Made by a program: the position numbers and the translations under genes. Shown one piece after another: positions 26,107 through 35,610 of a stretch of 64,000 nucleotides of DNA (positions are counted from its first letter, which is position 1; every line of letters begins with the position of its first letter). The DNA comes from Reichenbachiella agariperforans (GTDB taxonomy: Bacteria; Bacteroidota; Bacteroidia; Cytophagales; Cyclobacteriaceae). Under the pieces are notes generated by a model. The model was given only the letters and a program-made list of their open reading frames with translations, made no database searches and was not told where the DNA came from. The stretch covers positions 186,001 to 250,000 of the forward strand of contig NZ_FRAA01000006.1 in assembly GCF_900142205.1 (NCBI RefSeq), given 5' to 3'.

Positions 26107-27579
26107 CTATTTCAATTTAACCACATATTTGAGTGCTTCTTTGCGATTGGACACGCCTAGTTTTTGATAGACGTTCTTGAGATGAAACTTGACGGTGCTC
26201 AGTGTGACGAATAGCGCATCCGCGACCTCTTGATTGGTCTTACCAGTCATACTACTTTGCAGCACTTCGTACTCACGATCGGTTAGTGGATTGACCAGCT
26301 TGGCATTGAACATGTCTAGGGCAATATCCAAATCAATTTTGGCTGGGCCACTGAGGAGTTCTACATATCTACGCTGCAACTCTTCCATTCTTAACTTCTG
26401 CTCGAGCTTATCTGACTGTGCTTTTTTTGCTTTGATCCAAAACAATAATCCCCCAATCAGAAGAACCATCAGTACCCCACCAATCAAAACAGCGATTTGC
26501 CAGCGAGCCTGTGTTAGACTCGCCAGTTTCAATTCGTTTTCTAATGTGAGCTTTTCTATTTTAGACTCCTTGAGAGAGGTTTCATACTTGGCTTGAAGAT
26601 CATTGATCTGAAGCGACTTTTCGGTATTGAATATCTTTTGTTGCAGTTCATATTGCTGCTTCTGATATTGGTAGGCTTGTCGATAGTCTTGTTTGGATTC
26701 GTACACCTTCTTCATCAGCTCATAGAGGTAGATTTCGTCCTGTTCAAAATGATGATCCATCACGAGTGCAAGTGCACGTCGAGAGATCGCCAAACTTTTT
26801 TCATTTTGCCCCTCCAGATGATAGTTCTCCGCAAGGTTCAAGTAGGCGTGTATCACACCAGAGGTATAACCGATCTCCTTAAAAATCCCCAGAGCCTGCC
26901 GGTAATTTGTCTCAGCTAGTTCATACTTACCTAGCATCGAATAGACCGTACCAGTATTGAGCAGCGTGTTGGCATAACCTTCTTTTTCCCCTATGTGCTT
27001 AAATAAACCAGCCGCTTGATCATAGCGATCAAGTTCCTCATCGGTTTTGTTTTCATATCCATCGAGCATCCCGAGATTATTGAGTGCATGCGCCCAACGG
27101 AGGGTATCTCTATAGCTTTTGGCTAGAGATTCCAGTTGCATGTAGTAGGTTCTTGAGGTGACATAATCCTCCTGATACATGAAATCAATCCCCAGATTGT
27201 TATACCCATCCATAATACAGATTGTATCCTTATTGGATCGTGCCAAATCTAGTGCTCTGATGGAGTAGGCTACTGAGCTATCATATTGTGCTTTGTAGCT
27301 GTAGGCTATCGACCGTAGGTTATAGACCCATGCCTTTAAGGAATCGTTTGGATGCAAGTCGAGCGTTTTCATGATTTGATCTGAAACAATCAGTGCTGAA
27401 TCAGGTTTCGACTCGGTTAACTGTTTTCCTATTTGGAGGAGTATGATACTATACGCCCCACTTTCAGATTCATAGTTAGTAAGAATGCTTCGCAGGGAAT
27501 CTAAATCGGAATATCCTCTGCTAGTCAATGAGGTCATCGACAGGTACAAGAGCATCATGCAAGTACATAATCTCGCCAT
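26107..27579 (-). CDS. Membrane-anchored TPR protein with LuxR-type HTH domain
   Basis: A 490-aa protein. A hydrophobic N-terminus (signal sequence) is followed by about 300 residues of TPR helices (for example YNNLGIDFMYQEDY, ALNNLGMLDG, TLLNTGTVYSMLGKYELAE). Then comes a coiled coil, one membrane segment (about 358-382, IAVLIGGVLMVLLIGGLLFW), a short linker and a LuxR/GerE HTH (about 430-490: LTDREYEVLQ, GKTNQEVADALFVTLSTVKFH, KLGVSNRKEALK). TPR repeats would face the periplasm and the HTH the cytoplasm. This architecture is common in Bacteroidota. It lies 132 bases upstream of the giant gene's ATG on the same strand, with palindromes between, so it is the likely regulator of that gene. Confidence 0.85.
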   Translation of the reverse strand: MARLCTCMMLLYLSMTSLTSRGYSDLDSLRSILTNYESESGAYSIILLQIGKQLTESKPDSALIVSDQIMKTLDLHPNDSLKAWVYNLRSIAYSYKAQYDSSVAYSIRALDLARSNKDTICIMDGYNNLGIDFMYQEDYVTSRTYYMQLESLAKSYRDTLRWAHALNNLGMLDGYENKTDEELDRYDQAAGLFKHIGEKEGYANTLLNTGTVYSMLGKYELAETNYRQALGIFKEIGYTSGVIHAYLNLAENYHLEGQNEKSLAISRRALALVMDHHFEQDEIYLYELMKKVYESKQDYRQAYQYQKQQYELQQKIFNTEKSLQINDLQAKYETSLKESKIEKLTLENELKLASLTQARWQIAVLIGGVLMVLLIGGLLFWIKAKKAQSDKLEQKLRMEELQRRYVELLSGPAKIDLDIALDMFNAKLVNPLTDREYEVLQSSMTGKTNQEVADALFVTLSTVKFHLKNVYQKLGVSNRKEALKYVVKLK

Positions 27580-27809
27580 AATGGTTTAGCTAGGTTTCAA
27601 GGTTTCTTACTTCGAAATTAACCCAAAAGCACACATATCCCTAGTGGACAGGTACAAAAGCCTACAGGTTGAAAGTGTATTCAAATACAAACGGGGTTGA
27701 AATACCCTCTGAATGACATGAATTTTGTGATTACTTCATGGGTATGGAATGCTGCAAGTTTTATGCATTATTTTGACTGTTTTGCATGTATAGATTCCGG
27801 CTAATATCA

Positions 27810-27817
27810 TATTTTTG
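27810..27817 (+). promoter_or_regulatory. -7 promoter box of the FAD/Fe-S dehydrogenase gene
   Basis: TATTTTTG fits TAnnTTTG and ends 5 bases before the ATG at 27823. A TTTG lies at 27781-27784 but with a 25-base spacer. A leaderless or near-leaderless message is implied. Confidence 0.4.
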
Positions 27818-27822
27818 CGACC

Positions 27823-30747
27823 ATGAAAAATGCACTGGGGAAATTGGCGAATACGCTAAAAGGGGATTTGTTTGTAGATGAGACGTTGCGTACGCTGTAT
27901 GCTACGGATGCGTCGGCGTATCGTGAGCTTCCTCTCGCAGTAGCTATGCCTATCGACAAGGAGGATATTCGTCTCCTGATTCAGTTTGCCAATGAACACA
28001 ACACCTCGCTGATTCCTCGTACGGCTGGTACTTCTCTGGCAGGACAGGTGGTCGGAAATGGTATCGTAGTGGATGTGTCTAAGCATTTTAATCAAGTACT
28101 GGAAGTCAACCCAGAAGGAAACTGGGTGAGACTTCATCCAGGTGTAATCCGCGACGACCTCAACCGTCACTTGAAGCCCTTTGGGATGTTCTACGGGCCA
28201 GAAACCTCTACAGCCAATCGTGCGATGGTCGGTGGCATGGTTGGTAACAATTCCTGTGGATCGAACTCTGTGGTCTACGGTAGTGCCCGTGAACATTTGT
28301 TAGAAGTAACGGGCTTTTTGTCAGACGGTAGTGAGGTGACCTTTGGGGCGGTGAGTCAGGAAGGTTTTACAGCGAAAGCAGCGGAGGATTCTCTAGAAGG
28401 ACAAATCTACCGTGAGATTAATTCTCTTTTGCAGCCTGCGGAGGTACGTGAAGAGATCGCCAAGGAATTTCCCAAACCGAGTATTCCTAGAAGAAATACA
28501 GGCTATGCAGTGGATTTATTGGCTATTAACCAACCGTTCGAAAGTACAGGTGAGCCATTTAACTTCTGTAAACTGATCGCGGGTTCTGAGGGGACTTTGA
28601 TGTTTATCACAGAACTGAAGCTCAATACCCTGCCTTTGCCTCCCAAGAACAAAGCCTTGGTATGTATCCACTGCAACGACATCAATGAGTCGCTATTGGC
28701 CAACTTGGTCGGACTAAAATATGAGCCACACGCCAGTGAGCTGATCGATGACATCATCCTTCAGTGTACCAAAGAAAATATAGAACAGCAGAAGAATCGC
28801 TTTTTTGTCCAAGGTGATCCAGGTGCGATACTCGTAGTAGAGCTAGCTGCAGAAAATGACGAGATGCTAGACCAAAAGTGTGAAGCGATGATCGCTGAAC
28901 TCAAAAAGGATGGACTCGGTTATCATTATCCTATTTTGAAAGGCGGAGATATAGGCAAAGTCTGGAATCTCAGAAAAGCAGGACTTGGTCTCTTAGCCAA
29001 TATCCCTGGAGATGCTAAGGCTCAGCCTGTGATCGAAGATACGGCGGTGGACGTGCAAGACTTACCAGAGTATATTCGTGAGTTTAACGAGACTTTGGCT
29101 CAGTATAATCTGAACTGTGTGCACTATGCACATGCTGGGTCTGGGGAGCTGCACTTGCGTCCAGTACTCAACATGAAGACCGAAGAAGGTCACCGGATGT
29201 TCAGGGTAGTGGCGGAAGAAATTTCTCGTTTGGTCAAAAAATATCGAGGCTCTCTCAGTGGGGAGCATGGAGACGGTCGTCTTAGAGGGGAGTTTATCCG
29301 GGAGCAGATAGGAGAAAAAAATTATCAATTGATCAGAGCGGTCAAGAAATCTTGGGATCCAAAAGGGATTTTTAACCCTGGGAAGATAACTGACACGGCA
29401 AAGATGGACGAGTTCCTAAGGTATGAGCCGAACCAGCCAGACCCAGAGATCAAGACTTATTTTAACTGGGACAAAAGCAAAGGAATCCTACGTGCAGCAG
29501 AGCTGTGCAATGGTTCAGGTGATTGTCGAAAATCTGAAGGGAGTGGAGGCACGATGTGTCCTAGTTTCATGGCGACCCGAAACGAAAAAGATACGACTCG
29601 TGCCCGTGCCAATATGCTGCGAGAAGTACTCACTCATTCTGATAAACTCAACAAGTTTGACAGTGTGCAGATCAAAGAGGTGATGGATTTGTGCCTGTCA
29701 TGTAAGGGATGTAAATCGGAGTGTCCTTCTAATGTGGACATGGCTAGACTCAAGGCGGAATTTGAACAGCAGTACTATGATGCTAACGGGATGCCACTAG
29801 CCAAACGCATGATGGGTGAATACGACCTCAGTATGAAAATGGCCTCTTTGGTGCCATGGGCATACAATGCGGTTTTTAAAAACACATTGACTGGAAAACT
29901 GGGGAAAGCCCTTATGGGTGTACATGAGGACAGGTCTATGCCTCTCATGCCAAAGAGGACTATGAGTGCTTGGTTTAAGAAGAATAGATCAAAACTCAAG
30001 AGCCAGCAGTCTGATAAGAAGTTGTACCTATTCTTTGATGAGTTTACTAACTATCTGGATGCAGAAATCGGAATCACCGCGATACAGCTCTTGGACGAGC
30101 TGGGCTTTAATGTTATGCAGTTAGATCATGACCAGTCTGGGCGTGCGTTGATCTCCAAGGGTATGGTGCGAAAGGCAAAAAAAGTAGCCAACAAGAATGT
30201 CAATATACTTCATGGTAAAATCTCTTCAGAGACTCCTTTCGTCGGGATAGAACCTTCTACGATTTTGACATTACGGGATGAATATCCAGATCTCTGTGAT
30301 GTCGAGTTGAAGCAAAAAGCGACCGAAGTAGCAGACGCTTGTTTGACCATCGAGGAGTTTTTGTCACGTGAGTTTAGGAGAGGAAATATTGATGCTTCGC
30401 GTTTTACCACGGAGAGTAAGCAGCTCAAAGTACATGGGCATTGTCATCAGAAGGCCTTATCGTCAGTGATTACACTAAAAGACACTTTGTCCATTCCTGC
30501 CAACTTTGAGGTAGAAGTCATTCAGTCAGGTTGCTGTGGAATGGCGGGTTCGTTCGGGTACGAAAAGGAACATTATGAAACCTCTATGAAGGTCGGTGAA
30601 TTGGTGTTATTCCCCGCTGTGCGCACGGCTACTGAGGAGACGATCATCTCTGCGCCAGGGACGAGCTGTCGTCATCAGATCAAAGATGGTACAGGCAAAG
30701 TGGCACTTCACCCTGTGGAGGTGCTTTATCAGGCATTGAATCGCTAG
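27823..30747 (+). CDS. FAD-linked oxidase/Fe-S protein (D-lactate or glycolate dehydrogenase type)
   Basis: A 974-aa fusion. The N-terminal half is a GlcD/Dld-type flavoprotein: FAD-binding PRTAGTSLAGQVVGNGIVVDV (motif PRTAGTSLAGQ), GGMVGNNSCGSNSVVYG, the catalytic-domain HYAHAGSGELHLRP and SGEHGDGRLRGEF. The C-terminal half is GlcF-like: Cys clusters CNGSGDCRK...GTMCPS and CLSCKGCKSECPSNVDMAR bind Fe-S clusters, and HGHCHQKAL and SGCCGMAGSFGYE are CCG-domain motifs. Members oxidise D-lactate, glycolate or D-2-hydroxyacids at the inner face of the membrane and pass electrons to quinone. The substrate cannot be read from sequence. Its stop shares CTAG with the convergent gene. Confidence 0.9.
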   Translation: MKNALGKLANTLKGDLFVDETLRTLYATDASAYRELPLAVAMPIDKEDIRLLIQFANEHNTSLIPRTAGTSLAGQVVGNGIVVDVSKHFNQVLEVNPEGNWVRLHPGVIRDDLNRHLKPFGMFYGPETSTANRAMVGGMVGNNSCGSNSVVYGSAREHLLEVTGFLSDGSEVTFGAVSQEGFTAKAAEDSLEGQIYREINSLLQPAEVREEIAKEFPKPSIPRRNTGYAVDLLAINQPFESTGEPFNFCKLIAGSEGTLMFITELKLNTLPLPPKNKALVCIHCNDINESLLANLVGLKYEPHASELIDDIILQCTKENIEQQKNRFFVQGDPGAILVVELAAENDEMLDQKCEAMIAELKKDGLGYHYPILKGGDIGKVWNLRKAGLGLLANIPGDAKAQPVIEDTAVDVQDLPEYIREFNETLAQYNLNCVHYAHAGSGELHLRPVLNMKTEEGHRMFRVVAEEISRLVKKYRGSLSGEHGDGRLRGEFIREQIGEKNYQLIRAVKKSWDPKGIFNPGKITDTAKMDEFLRYEPNQPDPEIKTYFNWDKSKGILRAAELCNGSGDCRKSEGSGGTMCPSFMATRNEKDTTRARANMLREVLTHSDKLNKFDSVQIKEVMDLCLSCKGCKSECPSNVDMARLKAEFEQQYYDANGMPLAKRMMGEYDLSMKMASLVPWAYNAVFKNTLTGKLGKALMGVHEDRSMPLMPKRTMSAWFKKNRSKLKSQQSDKKLYLFFDEFTNYLDAEIGITAIQLLDELGFNVMQLDHDQSGRALISKGMVRKAKKVANKNVNILHGKISSETPFVGIEPSTILTLRDEYPDLCDVELKQKATEVADACLTIEEFLSREFRRGNIDASRFTTESKQLKVHGHCHQKALSSVITLKDTLSIPANFEVEVIQSGCCGMAGSFGYEKEHYETSMKVGELVLFPAVRTATEETIISAPGTSCRHQIKDGTGKVALHPVEVLYQALNR

Positions 30748-31556
30748 AAGTTCATCTCGTAGGTGATGCCAAAATGCTGCTGGAGCAGTGAGCAGAATTC
30801 ATCGTGATTTAGAATGTCCTGCTCCTGTTTTTCGCCTAGTCGTTGTGTGATCAATTTTTTATCTGTTAGTGTGATTCGACCATCTGGTTTGGCCTGAGAG
30901 ATGATGTTTTGTTTGGTGAAATGCGACTTTGGGTTGGTCTGATGATAATGGCACATATCGATGAATTCTACCAATTGATATTCTTTTTTGCTAAACACAT
31001 ATTGCGCATCAAACTGTAGCGAATCTTCAGACTTAGAGAGTGTGTAGTCTTCATCAGCGTTTTTATCTATCCTGAAATAGCGGGTATAGTCCATTTGTAA
31101 TTCTCCGGGGTGTATGACTTTCGGAGAACTAAAGGAATCGCCAAACCCAACGTCACAGAGGTAGATATTGTCATCTAAGTAGACTAGCAGTGCGGCATGA
31201 TCTAGCACTGGGCCTAAGTTGCCCTGCCGGTCGTAGACTTGCGCTCCTATTAGATGTACCTCGAACCCTAGTGATTGTAGCAAGCAATAGAAAAAACCAT
31301 TGAGCTCATAACAGAACCCCCCACGTCTTTTGATTAGAATCTTTTCATTCAGGTGTTTGATGTCCAATATGATTTCCCTTCGCATAGAAATGTCAAGATT
31401 CTCGAAAGGAATATTCATTAGATGATTTCGGTGGAGCAGTCTGAGATACCTCAGGGATGGTTTGAGTTCGCGAGGAGTTCGTATTCGAGCGAGGTATTGG
31501 CTAATCTCTTGTTCGCTTAGTTTGGGCTTTTGTCTTTTTAGATAACCTGTCGACAT
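30744..31556 (-). CDS. Arylamine N-acetyltransferase family protein
   Basis: About 270 aa. The Cys-His-Asp triad of NAT enzymes is visible: Cys in KRRGGFCYELNGFF, His in VLDHAALLVYL and Asp in IYLCDVGFGDSF. RYLRLLHRNHLMNIPFENLDI is the usual N-terminal signature (motif NIPFENLDI). The family transfers acetyl or acyl groups from CoA to arylamines or hydrazines; some bacterial members act in secondary metabolism. ATG 31556 is preferred to TTG 31580. The stop codon overlaps that of the dehydrogenase gene by 4 bases (CTAG). Confidence 0.88.
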   Translation of the reverse strand: MSTGYLKRQKPKLSEQEISQYLARIRTPRELKPSLRYLRLLHRNHLMNIPFENLDISMRREIILDIKHLNEKILIKRRGGFCYELNGFFYCLLQSLGFEVHLIGAQVYDRQGNLGPVLDHAALLVYLDDNIYLCDVGFGDSFSSPKVIHPGELQMDYTRYFRIDKNADEDYTLSKSEDSLQFDAQYVFSKKEYQLVEFIDMCHYHQTNPKSHFTKQNIISQAKPDGRITLTDKKLITQRLGEKQEQDILNHDEFCSLLQQHFGITYEMNF

Positions 31557-31712
31557 ATTTTTTAGATAATTTTCGAGCAACTAGAATCCTTTGTCCGAAC
31601 AAGAATAGCTTTTCCCTATCAAAGATTTTACTCCTCTGCTTGTTTTATTTGGTTCGGAAAATACCCGACTAAATAGGGTTGGGAACTCCTTTTTAGAATC
31701 CTATAATGATAT

Positions 31713-31745
31713 TTTATCTAAGTTTACATTCGTAAATTTATCTAA
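31713..31745. promoter_or_regulatory. Direct repeat TTTATCTAA flanking a small inverted repeat
   Basis: TTTATCTAA occurs at 31713-31721 and again at 31737-31745, 24 bases apart. Between them TTTAC (31723-31727) and GTAAA (31732-31736) form an inverted repeat. The group ends 24 bases before the RmlD-like gene and could be a regulator site in the divergent promoter region; chance is not excluded in such A+T-rich DNA. Confidence 0.3.
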
Positions 31746-31769
31746 AGTATACAGAAGAAAACCTAGAGG

Positions 31770-32678
31770 ATGAAAGTATTGATAACAGGTGCAAATGGGC
31801 TTTTGGGACAGAAGTTGGTCAAACTCCTCTTGGACAAAGGAGAAGAGGTCATCGCCACTTCGCACGGAAAGAGTCGGTTGGACTACCTAGAGCAGTCATT
31901 CGAGTATGCACGGATGGATATTACGCAGCAGGCCGAGGTGCTAGAGGTGATTCAGTACTATCAGCCAGATGTAGTGGTCAATACAGCTGCTATGACTAAT
32001 GTTGATCAGTGTGAGACTGCCCGCGAAGAATGTCGTCAACTCAATGTGGATGCGGTGCAGTACTTGGTAGATGCGTGTCGTCTATCGGGTAGTTTTTTGG
32101 TGCACTTGTCCACGGATTTTATCTTTGATGGAGAGGCGGGGCCTTATACGGAGAATGATCCAGCTAAACCATTGAGTTACTATGGGCAGAGCAAATTGGA
32201 TGCGGAGACTATCGTGCAGGATAGCGGTATTGACTGGTCTATACTTCGGACAGTACTGGTCTATGGGATTACTCCTGGGATGAGTCGCTCCAATATCGTG
32301 CTTTGGGTCAAGAGCAGCCTAGAAGAAGGCAAAGAACTAAAGATTGTAGATGATCAGTGGCGTACACCGACCTTAGCAGAGGATCTAGCGATGGGCTGTT
32401 ATCTATCAGCGGCCAAAAGAGCGCAGGGCATTTTTAATATCTCAGGAAAAGACATGCTGACTCCCTACGACATGGCAATGAAAACCTGTGACTATTTCGA
32501 GTTGGATAAGGCTAAGATTACGAAAGTAGACGGTTCTACCTTTACACAAACAGCAAAGAGACCACCCAAAACAGGGTTTGTAATAGAAAAGGCTCGACTG
32601 GTGCTGGGCTATGAACCCGTTAGCTTTGACGAAGGAATACAGATTTTGGATACTCAGGTACGTGATTTGGCGGTCTAA
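31770..32678 (+). CDS. RmlD-like NAD(P)-dependent sugar-nucleotide reductase
   Basis: A 302-aa extended short-chain dehydrogenase. The Rossmann motif is VLITGANGLLGQKL at the start; NTAAMTNVDQCE, LSTDFIFDGEAGPYTE and the active-site YGQSKLDAE (Tyr-x-x-x-Lys) match the RmlD_sub_bind family. RmlD reduces dTDP-4-keto-rhamnose, but standalone homologues act on other sugar nucleotides. No rmlABC genes are in the window. It is a single gene between two strand switches; the exopolysaccharide locus starts about 2 kb further on. Confidence 0.85.
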   Translation: MKVLITGANGLLGQKLVKLLLDKGEEVIATSHGKSRLDYLEQSFEYARMDITQQAEVLEVIQYYQPDVVVNTAAMTNVDQCETAREECRQLNVDAVQYLVDACRLSGSFLVHLSTDFIFDGEAGPYTENDPAKPLSYYGQSKLDAETIVQDSGIDWSILRTVLVYGITPGMSRSNIVLWVKSSLEEGKELKIVDDQWRTPTLAEDLAMGCYLSAAKRAQGIFNISGKDMLTPYDMAMKTCDYFELDKAKITKVDGSTFTQTAKRPPKTGFVIEKARLVLGYEPVSFDEGIQILDTQVRDLAV

Positions 32679-32802
32679 CCGCGCTGATATTGTTCCTACA
32701 TGAGTTAGTGTGAGTTTTTCTCTATTGAGTCAAATGATTTTTTTGAGTAAAAATCCTCTTGTCAAAATCCGTTGGCGTTACTTCTTTTAATGTGAAATAG
32801 AA

Positions 32803-32810
32803 TAAATTTG
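32803..32810 (+). promoter_or_regulatory. -7 promoter box of rpoN
   Basis: TAAATTTG matches TAnnTTTG exactly and ends 26 bases before the rpoN ATG. No TTTG is seen at the expected -33 distance. Confidence 0.4.
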
Positions 32811-32836
32811 GTGGATTCATCTAAAAGTAATTATTC

Positions 32837-34270
32837 ATGCAAAAATTAGGATTAATACAATCCCTCGGTCAGAAACTGTCGCCGCAACAGATACAGTTCA
32901 TCAAGCTGCTACAGGTGCCTACTGCTGAGTTGGAGGCAAGAATAAAAGAAGAAATGGAGGTCAACCCTGCGCTAGAGGAAGGCAAGGATGATGACGAGGA
33001 AGTGAGTAACGAAGAAGAACGTGCTGAGAACACCGATAGCGATGAGCTCAATGTCGATGACTACCTCAATGAGGATGATTATGTAGGATATAAAATGCAA
33101 GGTGATGGCAATCACCAAGAGGAAGAACGAGAGATGCCCATCTCCTCAGGGACTTCTCTTCAGGATCAACTGATTGTACAGTTGGGTTTTTTGAAGTTAG
33201 ATGAGACCCAAGAAATCATAGGACGACAGCTTATTGGTAGCATAGAGTCCGATGGCTATATTCGACGTGATCTTGAAGCGATCATGAACGATCTGGCTTT
33301 CTCTCAAAATATTGAAACAAGCTTGGAGGAGTTGGAAGAGATTCTAACCAAGATACAAGGGTTTGACCCAGCGGGCATAGCTGCGCGATCACTCCAAGAG
33401 TGTCTGATGATACAGTTGGAGAAAAAAGAAGTGCATGGTGATGAGGTTGATCTAGCACTAAAAATAGTGGGGAGCTGTTTTGAGGAGTTTACTAAAAAGC
33501 ACTATGATAAAATCATCAAAAAACTAGATGTCACGGATGAGGCACTCAAAGATGCCATTCATATGATCACAAAGCTCAACCCAAAACCTGGTGGGACGAA
33601 CGATAGTTTGGTGAGAATACAGTATCTGCTGCCAGATTTTATATTGACGAACGATGACGGCAAGTTGGAGTTGATTTTGAACTCTAAGAATGCTCCAGAG
33701 CTCAAAGTTAGTCGCTCATATTCGGACATGTTTCAGTCCTATCACAAGAGTGACAAGAAGGACAAGAAACTCAAGGAGACGGTGTCTTTCGTGAAGCAAA
33801 AGCTAGATGCGGCCAAGTGGTTTATTGACGCTGTGAAGCAGCGTCAGCAGACTTTGCTCAACACCATGAATGCGATCATCAAATATCAATATGATTTCTT
33901 TTTGGATGGAGATGAGTCTAAGCTGCGACCGATGATATTGAAGGATATCGCCGAGATCATTGGGATGGATATTTCGACGATTTCTCGTGTAGCGAATAGC
34001 AAATCTATCCAGACGGAGTTTGGGATTTTCCCACTCAAATATTTCTTCTCTGAAGGAATCGCTACGGACTCTGGCGAAGATGTAAGTAGCAGAGAAGTCA
34101 AGTTAAAACTGAAGACTTTTATCGAGAACGAGGACAAGTCTAAGCCTTTGTCGGATGACAAATTAGAAAAACTCCTGAAGGCTGAGGGGTACAATATTGC
34201 GCGCCGTACGGTAGCGAAGTACAGAGAACAGCTCAATTTGCCAGTAGCAAGATTACGAAAGGAGTTATAG
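32837..34270 (+). CDS. rpoN: RNA polymerase sigma-54 factor
   Basis: A 477-aa protein. Region I is Gln/Leu rich (QSLGQKLSPQQIQFIKLLQ, EEMEVNPALEE); an acidic region II follows (about 48-90). The core-binding part contains FDPAGIAARSLQECL and LNPKPGG. Region III has the HTH (IAEIIGMDISTISRVANSK) and the near-invariant RpoN box ARRTVAKYRE. Sigma-54 recognises -24/-12 promoters and needs AAA+ activators, none of which is encoded in this window. Its stop shares one base with the GTG start of the next gene. Confidence 0.96.
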   Translation: MQKLGLIQSLGQKLSPQQIQFIKLLQVPTAELEARIKEEMEVNPALEEGKDDDEEVSNEEERAENTDSDELNVDDYLNEDDYVGYKMQGDGNHQEEEREMPISSGTSLQDQLIVQLGFLKLDETQEIIGRQLIGSIESDGYIRRDLEAIMNDLAFSQNIETSLEELEEILTKIQGFDPAGIAARSLQECLMIQLEKKEVHGDEVDLALKIVGSCFEEFTKKHYDKIIKKLDVTDEALKDAIHMITKLNPKPGGTNDSLVRIQYLLPDFILTNDDGKLELILNSKNAPELKVSRSYSDMFQSYHKSDKKDKKLKETVSFVKQKLDAAKWFIDAVKQRQQTLLNTMNAIIKYQYDFFLDGDESKLRPMILKDIAEIIGMDISTISRVANSKSIQTEFGIFPLKYFFSEGIATDSGEDVSSREVKLKLKTFIENEDKSKPLSDDKLEKLLKAEGYNIARRTVAKYREQLNLPVARLRKEL

Positions 34271-34878
34271 TGAGAGATAAGGTTAGCCAAATCGTCTCTC
34301 ATTTGTTTCATCCATTGCTGATGCCGACGCTGACTTTTTGTTTGTTGTTTGCATTTGCTCCACACTTGATACAACCTATCTCGTTGATGACACTCCCGTT
34401 TTTGTTCGTCACGACATTTGTGATCCCGATGATTAGTATTTCTATTCTTAAAGTTTCGGGATCGATCAAAAGTCTACGAATGGAGGACAGAGAAGAGCGC
34501 ATGGTGCCCTTTGTTTTTATCACCTTGTTTTTTATGATGACGACCTATTTGTTTATCTATAAAGTAGGCGTCAACCAGATCGTGGGGGTGATTTTTCTGT
34601 CCACTACACTATTACTCATCTTGCTGACTTTAGTGACTTCTCGTTACAAAATCAGTATTCATGCTGCAGCGTTAAGTGGTGTGTGTGGTTATTTGCTTGC
34701 GCTGTGCTGGAGGTACCCGAACGGTATGTTGGTCTATCCTTTGATTGCGACGCTGATTGTTGCAGGAGGGGTGATGAGTGCTCGGCTTCAACTGAATGCT
34801 CACCGAGCGCATGAGATCTTAGCAGGTAGCCTACTAGGGCTATTGACCTGCTTTGCTGCTCTTTATTGGTTTATTTAG
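34270..34878 (+). CDS. PAP2-superfamily-like integral membrane protein
   Basis: A 202-aa protein with about five or six membrane segments. KISIHAAALSG and SARLQLNAHRAHEILAG occupy the places of the C2 and C3 phosphatase motifs of PAP2 enzymes, but the PSGH and SR-x5-H-x3-D consensus is only partly kept, so activity is doubtful. Homologues of this size sit in many Bacteroidota genomes without assigned function. GTG start at 34270 overlaps the rpoN stop by one base, so it is translated with rpoN. Its stop overlaps the stop of the convergent gene by 4 bases (TTAG). Confidence 0.7.
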   Translation: MRDKVSQIVSHLFHPLLMPTLTFCLLFAFAPHLIQPISLMTLPFLFVTTFVIPMISISILKVSGSIKSLRMEDREERMVPFVFITLFFMMTTYLFIYKVGVNQIVGVIFLSTTLLLILLTLVTSRYKISIHAAALSGVCGYLLALCWRYPNGMLVYPLIATLIVAGGVMSARLQLNAHRAHEILAGSLLGLLTCFAALYWFI

Positions 34879-35576
34879 AAACCAGAGATAGAGACACCGA
34901 TTGTGGAGTAGGTGATATCCTCTCCATCCAAAGGACCTCTGCTCGTAAATACAGGAGTGAAATACTGCTTGTAGAAGATACTAAAGCTACCCCAGCCTAT
35001 TCTAGCCTGTGCTCCAAGTCTTAGTTTTGAAGTCCCTTGATCACCTTTTTCTTTGATTTTTCTGGTTTTTCCATCTAAATCATACTTTACTTTCGTTTTT
35101 TGATCGAAGATGATACCAGCCATACCTCCTACGGAGATGAAAGGGCTCGCTTTGTGGTCGTTACCTGTGATGTTGAACCTAAACTCCATAGGGATCTCGG
35201 CATAGTTGAGACTGTACTGAGCCTTGGTATAGCTCCAATCATCATCAACGTCTTCATATTTGTCTCCTAAGAAGTCGCCATTTTTTGACCCTAGTTTGTC
35301 TAGGCTTACGCCAATCCCAGGCCTAAATTCTATTTTCTTACTGAGTTCAAAAGGTTTTACGAAGTATATAGCAACCGATTTAGATCTCCACCAGTGGGTA
35401 TCGCTCCAGTAGCCTGGTTTACCGGTCATAAGGTTGAATCCAAAATCCACCATCAATTCACCAGGTAGTTCAGGTGTTTTTTTGGTCACTTCTTCGCTCA
35501 ACTGAGCATTTGCTTCTATATGTAAAGTAAGGAGAAGTGTGAGCGCTCCTAGGATAACTGTGATTCTATTCTTCAT
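34875..35576 (-). CDS. Outer-membrane beta-barrel protein (porin family-like)
   Basis: A 233-aa protein with a signal peptide (VILGALTLLLTLHIEANA). Alternating hydrophobic strands follow, among them KIEFRPGIGVSL, LNYAEIPMEFRFNI, PFISVGGMAGIIF and KLRLGAQARIGWGSFSIFYKQYF, ending in Gly-Phe as outer-membrane barrels do. The pattern fits PorT/OmpW-like small barrels of Bacteroidota. It is the last gene of the minus-strand exopolysaccharide group, though separated by 92 bases and preceded by its own promoter box, so it may be independent. Specific function unknown. Confidence 0.75.
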   Translation of the reverse strand: MKNRITVILGALTLLLTLHIEANAQLSEEVTKKTPELPGELMVDFGFNLMTGKPGYWSDTHWWRSKSVAIYFVKPFELSKKIEFRPGIGVSLDKLGSKNGDFLGDKYEDVDDDWSYTKAQYSLNYAEIPMEFRFNITGNDHKASPFISVGGMAGIIFDQKTKVKYDLDGKTRKIKEKGDQGTSKLRLGAQARIGWGSFSIFYKQYFTPVFTSRGPLDGEDITYSTIGVSISGF

Positions 35577-35610
35577 TTGCTTGATTTAAAGCCTTTCGAT
35601 TTTCGACTGG

